DNA of 64,000 nucleotides. Origin: an uncultured Eubacterium sp. Lineage in GTDB: Bacteria; Bacillota; Clostridia; Lachnospirales; Lachnospiraceae. The notes beneath the pieces were generated by a model, which did not search any database, was not told where the DNA came from, and saw nothing but the letters and a program-made list of their open reading frames with translations. The DNA is taken from contig CAKRGF010000010.1 in NCBI GenBank assembly GCA_934322085.1, positions 6,734-70,733 on the forward strand, read 5' to 3'. A program made the position numbers and the translations under genes. Below are positions 59,277 through 64,000 of the stretch, piece by piece. Positions within the stretch are counted from its first letter, which is position 1. Every line of letters starts with the position of its first letter.

Positions 59277-59320
59277 CGAAAAAAAGGAAAACCGTTACAA
59301 TAAATGCGGAGGATGAAGCC

Positions 59321-60739
59321 GTGAGAGAAGAAATGATTCGATATAGCGAAACGCACCACTTGTTTTCACCGGGCGACAAGATTGTCGTAGGGGTGTCGGG
59401 TGGCGCTGATTCGGTATGTCTTTTGTATTTATTAAATAGTTTACGGAAAGAAATGAAGTTGTCTCTATTTGTTCTGCATGTCAAACACGGCATCCGGGGA
59501 GACGATGCCGACCAGGATGCACATTTTGTGAGAGAGCTTGCGGATAAATGGGAACTTCCGTATTTTGAAGCTTCCGAAGATGTACCGGCGTATGCAAAAA
59601 AGTGGGGGATGAGTGAGGAGGAGGCAGGCCGGGTATGCCGCTATGAGCAGTTTGAAAAATTACGCAGGGAAAAAAATGCGGACTGCATTGCAGTGGCGCA
59701 CCACAAAGAGGATCAGGCAGAGACATTTTTGTTCCGGCTGATACGTGGGAGTTCTGCCAGAGGTTTGGCGGCGATGTTACCGAAAAGAGATTTTATTATA
59801 CGGCCGCTTCTGTTTGCCGAAAAGGGAGACATTCTTGCATTTTTAGAGGAAAAAAAGATACCGTGGCGGGAGGATGTTACAAATCAGGATACAGTGTATC
59901 AGAGAAACTGGATTCGGAAAGAGTTATTACCGCTTTTAAAAGAGAACTTAAATCCGGGGGCGGTAGGGCATATTGCAGATGCGGCGGATGACATTGGCAA
60001 GTGGCGGGGGTACATCCGTGAGCAGGCAGAGCGTGAGGCAGAACATGTGATTTTCCATGAGGGAGAAGAAGTTCTGTTAAGGCGGGATGCGTGCCGGGGG
60101 CTTCCGGAGGTTTTGCAAAAAGAGATTTTATCACTCTTTTTAGAGCAGGGAATCTCTGGTGTAAAAGATGTCACGAGAGCGCATTATGAGGCGCTATATG
60201 AAAGAATAGCGCACAAAGGAAACGGTACGTTTTCTCTGCCAGACGGCTATTTTGTTGTCTGTGATTATGAGTATCTGAGGCTTACGAAAAATAAGCCCAA
60301 AAAGCAGGAAAACGTTTGTGTGGAATGTGACATGGCATCCGGGAATATAGTGGAAATGGATGGCGTATATTACCACTTTCATTTTGAGGTGGTGTCACGC
60401 GAACAACTGGATTCAGAAATTCCACAAAAAGACTATACGAAATGGTTTGATTATGATAAGATAAATAGTAAACTGACGATTCGTAATCCGAGACCGGGAG
60501 ATTTTTTTGTGCTTGATGAGAAGGGGCATAAAAAGAAATTATCCCGCTACTATATGGATGAAAAGATTGCGAAAGAGCGTCGGGACAGGCAGCTTGTACT
60601 GGCGGATGGCGCCCATGTGATATGGGCAATTCCGCATCGGATCAGTGCAGCCTGTAAAATAAATCAAAATACAAAATTTGTTTTGGTTGTGACCAAAGAA
60701 AGGATACGTCATGAAGGAAGAAATCAAGGTCTTGATTAA
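59321..60739 (+). CDS. tilS: tRNA(Ile)-lysidine synthetase TilS
   Basis: A 472-residue enzyme with the PP-loop VSGGADSV (25-32) and HHKEDQAETFLFRLIRGS (about 127-144), plus a C-terminal TilS domain (SRYYMDEKIAKERRD region). It makes lysidine at C34 of tRNA-Ile. The GTG at 59321 is preferred: GGAGGATGAAGCC precedes it, while a TTG at 59273 would overlap the spoIIE stop. hpt begins inside its end. Confidence 0.93.
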   Translation: MREEMIRYSETHHLFSPGDKIVVGVSGGADSVCLLYLLNSLRKEMKLSLFVLHVKHGIRGDDADQDAHFVRELADKWELPYFEASEDVPAYAKKWGMSEEEAGRVCRYEQFEKLRREKNADCIAVAHHKEDQAETFLFRLIRGSSARGLAAMLPKRDFIIRPLLFAEKGDILAFLEEKKIPWREDVTNQDTVYQRNWIRKELLPLLKENLNPGAVGHIADAADDIGKWRGYIREQAEREAEHVIFHEGEEVLLRRDACRGLPEVLQKEILSLFLEQGISGVKDVTRAHYEALYERIAHKGNGTFSLPDGYFVVCDYEYLRLTKNKPKKQENVCVECDMASGNIVEMDGVYYHFHFEVVSREQLDSEIPQKDYTKWFDYDKINSKLTIRNPRPGDFFVLDEKGHKKKLSRYYMDEKIAKERRDRQLVLADGAHVIWAIPHRISAACKINQNTKFVLVVTKERIRHEGRNQGLD

Positions 60740-61241
60740 AGAAGAAGAAATTGTAGCAAGAGTGAAGGAACTTGCTGAGCAGATTAACCGTGATTACGAA
60801 GGAAAAACACTTCATTTGATTTGCATTTTGAAGGGAAGTGTATTTTTTACCTGCGAACTGGCAAAATATATTACAGTGCCGGTTACGATTGATTTTATGA
60901 GTGTATCAAGTTATGGAAATGGTATGACCAGCAGCGGAAGCATTACGATTAGTCAGGATTTGATTATGAGTTTGGAAAACCGAGAAGTGCTGATTATTGA
61001 AGATATTGTGGACAGCGGACGCACACTTTCGTATCTTGCCCATATGTTAGGAAAGCGCGGACCGAAAAGTTTACGCATTTGTACGCTTCTTGACAAACCG
61101 GCATGCCGTGTGTCAGAAGTGGATGTAGCGTATACCGGTTTTGAGATTGATGATTTATTTGTGGTTGGATTTGGACTTGATTATGCCCAGAAATACCGCA
61201 ATCTGCCTTATATCGGAGAGCTGAAAATAAAGGAGGATTAA
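60711..61241 (+). CDS. hpt: Hypoxanthine phosphoribosyltransferase
   Basis: A 176-residue purine salvage enzyme with the PRPP-binding loop VLIIEDIVDSGRTL (about 93-106) and ILKGSVFFTCEL (about 41-52). It overlaps tilS by 29 bases. The tilS-hpt-ftsH order is that of Bacillus. Confidence 0.95.
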   Translation: MKEEIKVLIKEEEIVARVKELAEQINRDYEGKTLHLICILKGSVFFTCELAKYITVPVTIDFMSVSSYGNGMTSSGSITISQDLIMSLENREVLIIEDIVDSGRTLSYLAHMLGKRGPKSLRICTLLDKPACRVSEVDVAYTGFEIDDLFVVGFGLDYAQKYRNLPYIGELKIKED

Positions 61242-61245
61242 TCCG

Positions 61246-63087
61246 ATGAGAAAATGGAAAGGTTATGGCTTTTTTGTCGTGATGGCGGCGATAATTTTAA
61301 TTGCCATGATTTCGAGTGATTTTATGTCCGGATGGACAGAGGAGAATTATACTTATACACAGTTTAAGGACGATTTATCGAATCATAAAATACAGTCTGT
61401 TGTGGTGGGACAAAATGAGCAGGTTCCGACCGGTGAAATCCGTGTGACGATGAAAGACAGCAAGAAACATTCTTTCTATGCACCGGATGTCAATGTGGTT
61501 ACGGATAAATTAGACGATGCTCATTTCACAAACGTAGTTGTATCGGATGTTGAGACAACACCGTGGTATTTAGAGATTCTGCCATATGCGATTGGATTTG
61601 TCTTGATTTTCATTTTGTTTACGATGATGACGAGCCAGGCGCAGGGCGGAGGCGGCGGAAATGCCAAAATGATGAATTTTGGAAAGAGCCGTGCGAAAAT
61701 GACCGCACCGGATGAAAAATCAAAGACATTTGCGGATGTTGCCGGTCTGGTTGAAGAGAAAGAACAGTTAGAGGAAATTGTAGACTTTTTGGAAGCACCG
61801 CAGAAATATACGAATTTAGGTGCGAGAATCCCAAAAGGTGTAATTATGGTAGGCCCTCCGGGAACCGGTAAAACCCTGCTTGCCAAAGCAGTTGCCGGTG
61901 AAGCGGGTGTTCCGTTCTTTAGTATTTCCGGATCTGATTTTGTGGAAATGTTTGTCGGTGTCGGTGCTTCCCGTGTCCGTGACTTGTTTGCGGAAGCAAA
62001 GAAAAATGCACCGTGTATTGTTTTTATTGATGAGATTGATGCCGTGGCAAGAAGACGAGGAAGCGGTCTTGGCGGCGGACATGACGAGCGTGAGCAGACA
62101 TTGAACCAGATGCTTGTTGAGATGGATGGTTTTGGAATTAATGAGGGAATAATCGTGATGGCGGCAACCAACCGTGTAGATATTCTCGACCCGGCAATTC
62201 TCAGACCGGGACGTTTTGACCGAAGAATCCACGTGGGTCTTCCGGATGTGAGAGGCCGAGAGGAAATTTTGAAAGTCCATGCGAAAAATAAACCGTTATC
62301 CGATGATGTAAATCTGGAAGAAATTGCACGTACGACGGCAGGATTTGCCGGTGCAGATTTGGAAAATCTTTTGAATGAGGCCGCCATTTGTGCGGCAAGA
62401 GAAAATCGCCCATATTTGGTAGATGAAGATATTCGCAAGTCCTTTATCAAAGTGGGAATTGGTGCAGAGAAAAAGAGCCGTATTATTTCTGAAAAGGATA
62501 AACGAGTTACGGCATATCACGAAGCCGGACACGCAATTTTGTTCCATGTTTTGCCGGATGTCGGACCGGTTTATACGGTTTCTGTAATTCCAACCGGGCA
62601 GGGTGCCGGTGGTTATACGATGCCATTGCCGGAAAAAGATGAGATGTATCTCACCAAAGGCAAGATGTTACAGGATATTGTTGTATGTCTTGGCGGGCGT
62701 ATCGCAGAAAGTCTTGTTTTTGATGATGTGACAACGGGGGCTGTGCAGGATATCCGTCAGGCAACGGAGCGAGCACGCGATATGGTTACAAAGTATGGTT
62801 TCTCGGATGAGCTTGGTATGATTAACTACAGTACGTCAGATGATGAAGTCTTTATCGGCCGTGAAATTGGCCACGCAAAGAACTTCAGTGAAGGAACCGC
62901 TGCTGTGATTGACCAGGAAGTAAAACGAATTATCGAGAGCTGCCGTGAGAAGGCTACTAAGATTTTGAAAGAAAATCGAAAGGTTTTGGATAAACTGGCA
63001 GAGCTTCTGATCGAAAAAGAACGAATCGGGCAGCAGGAGTTTGAGGCTCTCTTTGAGCAGAATGACGAGACAATCGAAGAAATGTAA
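61246..63087 (+). CDS. ftsH: ATP-dependent zinc metalloprotease FtsH
   Basis: A 613-residue membrane AAA protease with two N-terminal transmembrane helices (about 8-26 and 105-125). Walker A is GPPGTGKT (about 203-210), the second region of homology is RPGRFDR (about 320), and the zinc site is HEAGH (about 425-429) with a later Asp ligand. It degrades membrane and short-lived proteins and takes part in sporulation in Bacillus. It starts 4 bases after hpt. Two terminators follow. Confidence 0.97.
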   Translation: MRKWKGYGFFVVMAAIILIAMISSDFMSGWTEENYTYTQFKDDLSNHKIQSVVVGQNEQVPTGEIRVTMKDSKKHSFYAPDVNVVTDKLDDAHFTNVVVSDVETTPWYLEILPYAIGFVLIFILFTMMTSQAQGGGGGNAKMMNFGKSRAKMTAPDEKSKTFADVAGLVEEKEQLEEIVDFLEAPQKYTNLGARIPKGVIMVGPPGTGKTLLAKAVAGEAGVPFFSISGSDFVEMFVGVGASRVRDLFAEAKKNAPCIVFIDEIDAVARRRGSGLGGGHDEREQTLNQMLVEMDGFGINEGIIVMAATNRVDILDPAILRPGRFDRRIHVGLPDVRGREEILKVHAKNKPLSDDVNLEEIARTTAGFAGADLENLLNEAAICAARENRPYLVDEDIRKSFIKVGIGAEKKSRIISEKDKRVTAYHEAGHAILFHVLPDVGPVYTVSVIPTGQGAGGYTMPLPEKDEMYLTKGKMLQDIVVCLGGRIAESLVFDDVTTGAVQDIRQATERARDMVTKYGFSDELGMINYSTSDDEVFIGREIGHAKNFSEGTAAVIDQEVKRIIESCREKATKILKENRKVLDKLAELLIEKERIGQQEFEALFEQNDETIEEM

Positions 63088-63270
63088 AGATTCTTTGTGC
63101 AAATGTGCAAATGGGAGAAAAGTATTGGGCAAAACTAACAAAAGAATGGTGGAAAAAATGTAAACTTTGTGCACACTGTTTTTTGATAACGTGTTATATT
63201 AATACGCGTAAACCCCAATACATTATATAGTTTTTGCTACACCCCATAAGTAACAAAAATACCTTCTCCC

Positions 63271-63344
63271 AAAAGGACAGCATCGTAAGCTGTCCTTTTG
63301 ACTTATCTAGAATAAGGATTCACGGCTTTTAGCCGTGAATTTTT
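63271..63344 (+). terminator. Two hairpins between ftsH and the GH13 gene
   Basis: AAAAGGACAGC/GCTGTCCTTTT (63271-63299, loop ATCGTAA) is a clear terminator. A second, ATTCACGGCT/AGCCGTGAAT (63318-63340, loop TTT) with TTTT after it, follows. The 183 bases before, 63088-63270, hold no gene; a TGTTATATT at 63191-63199 could be an extended -10, so a short leader RNA is possible. Confidence 0.8.
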
Positions 63345-63379
63345 ACAAATAGAAATAATTATGTTCGGAGGACAAAGCA

Positions 63380-64000
63380 ATGGCTGACGGAAGCCTTAAT
63401 AAGAAAGCGATATTTAGTGATGGTACGGCTGATTTTGTTTCGCCATGTGAACCGCGTGCGTATGAGACCGTTACAATTCGGTGCCGTGTTGGGAAAGACG
63501 AGGCAGAATATGTGAAGGCAATGGTGGATGAAGTGCCTTATATTATGCATTTGGAAAAGTCAACGGAGTATTTTGATATTTATGCCGTATCATTTGCGTT
63601 GGAAGATCATCCGGTAAGTTATTACTTTAGGGTGGAAACGGCGAAAGAGATGCTGATTTGCAATCGTCAGGGAGTGGTTTCGGAAGTCAATCCGTATTTT
63701 AATTTCTGTCTGATTCCGGGATTTCATACGCCGGACTGGGCAAAGGGTGCCGTGATGTACCAGATTTTTGTGGACCGTTTTTATAATGGAGATAAGACGA
63801 ATGATGTTGTTGATGATGAATATACATATATTGATGAGCATGTGACGCAGGTGCGTGACTGGAATAAAATGCCGGCATCAATGGGCGTGCGTGAGTTTTA
63901 TGGCGGTGATTTGCAGGGTGTTATGGATAAACTGGACTATTTGCAGGACCTTGGCGTGGAAGTTTTGTATCTGAATCCGATTTTTGTATCGCCTTCGAAC
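63380..64000 (+). CDS. GH13 glycoside hydrolase (neopullulanase/maltogenic-amylase-like), 3' truncated
   Basis: 207 codons are present and the gene runs off the window. The ATG follows TTCGGAGGACAAAGC. Residues about 1-115 look like a beta-sandwich (CBM34-like) N-terminal domain. The start of the GH13 barrel follows with WAKGAVMYQIFVDRFYNGD (about 118-136) and GGDLQGVMDKLDYLQDLGVE (about 175-194), then LYLNPIF. These mark neopullulanase/alpha-glycosidase-type GH13 enzymes. Catalytic residues lie beyond the window. Confidence 0.88.
   Translation, partial: MADGSLNKKAIFSDGTADFVSPCEPRAYETVTIRCRVGKDEAEYVKAMVDEVPYIMHLEKSTEYFDIYAVSFALEDHPVSYYFRVETAKEMLICNRQGVVSEVNPYFNFCLIPGFHTPDWAKGAVMYQIFVDRFYNGDKTNDVVDDEYTYIDEHVTQVRDWNKMPASMGVREFYGGDLQGVMDKLDYLQDLGVEVLYLNPIFVSPSN

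Noticed and set aside
61521..62450. 309-codon minus-strand frame opposite ftsH
   Set aside because: Antisense shadow of a highly conserved gene; no start signals or family resemblance.

Overview
This window looks like chromosome from a low-GC, Gram-positive, endospore-forming Clostridia, most likely family Lachnospiraceae. The support is its spore genes (spmA, spmB, spoVT, yabP, yabQ, spoIIE), Firmicutes-type gene order (yaaO-like/yaaR/holB/ricT/trmN6/rsmI, and hup/rqcP/yabP/yabQ/divIC/spoIIE/tilS/hpt/ftsH), an Nfn transhydrogenase, a GH10 xylanase and a GH13 enzyme. Genus cannot be set from the sequence alone. No tRNA, rRNA, CRISPR array, phage or intact insertion sequence was seen.

Layout. 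1-95 is the tail of an RsmF-like rRNA methyltransferase, then a YhfC membrane protease on the minus strand. 1838-7869 is a housekeeping operon (PLP decarboxylase, guanylate-kinase-like protein, YaaR, HolB, RicT, TrmN6, RsmI). In Bacillus, abrB follows directly; here it lies 3.1 kb further on, after a small accessory block (TfoX-like, phosphatase, alpha/beta hydrolase, a decayed MarR/kinase remnant) bracketed by two copies of a 53-bp-period array. 11467-16180 is a transglutaminase-like protein plus a reduced type IV pilus/type II secretion cluster ending in PilT. 16181-20346 is a minus-strand LytTR regulator, surface protein and histidine kinase operon, followed by a clostripain lipoprotein, a second LytTR protein with a degenerate receiver, a lipoprotein and an O-antigen-ligase-like protein. 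25513-28599 holds a NYN protein and nfnAB. 28834-31750 pairs an acyl-CoA synthetase with FabF. 32275-37395 has spmAB, a zeta-toxin-like pair, secreted proteins and a type I toxin-antitoxin locus. bioY, trpS, xylanase, tadA and SRP RNA follow. 42860-54327 holds two orphan proteins, a flavin reductase, murA, a MoxR/DUF58/transglutaminase operon and an AbiEi-like/RelQ pair. 54421-63087 is the spore and division block, and a truncated GH13 gene runs off the end.

The most unusual content is intergenic. Five long palindromes (1268-1460, 1591-1774, 31778-31914, 39491-39696, 40025-40211) share one fold in spite of very different stem sequences: a long closing stem, a mini-hairpin of two pairs capped by a GNRA tetraloop, and an upper arm whose heptaloop reads GTNGTYT in four of five. 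The changes are compensatory, which points to a structured RNA or a structure-selected mobile element. Four copies form two head-to-head divergent pairs. Separately, two 250-bp arrays present GTTGAC and GTCAAC alternately at 31- and 22-bp steps (53-bp period, about five helical turns).

Regulatory signals readable by eye include a Spo0A-type spoIIE promoter with a 21-bp spacer and an upstream 0A box, a sigma-G-like promoter before spoVT, a BirA-type operator before bioY, and a near-perfect sigma-A promoter before the SRP RNA.
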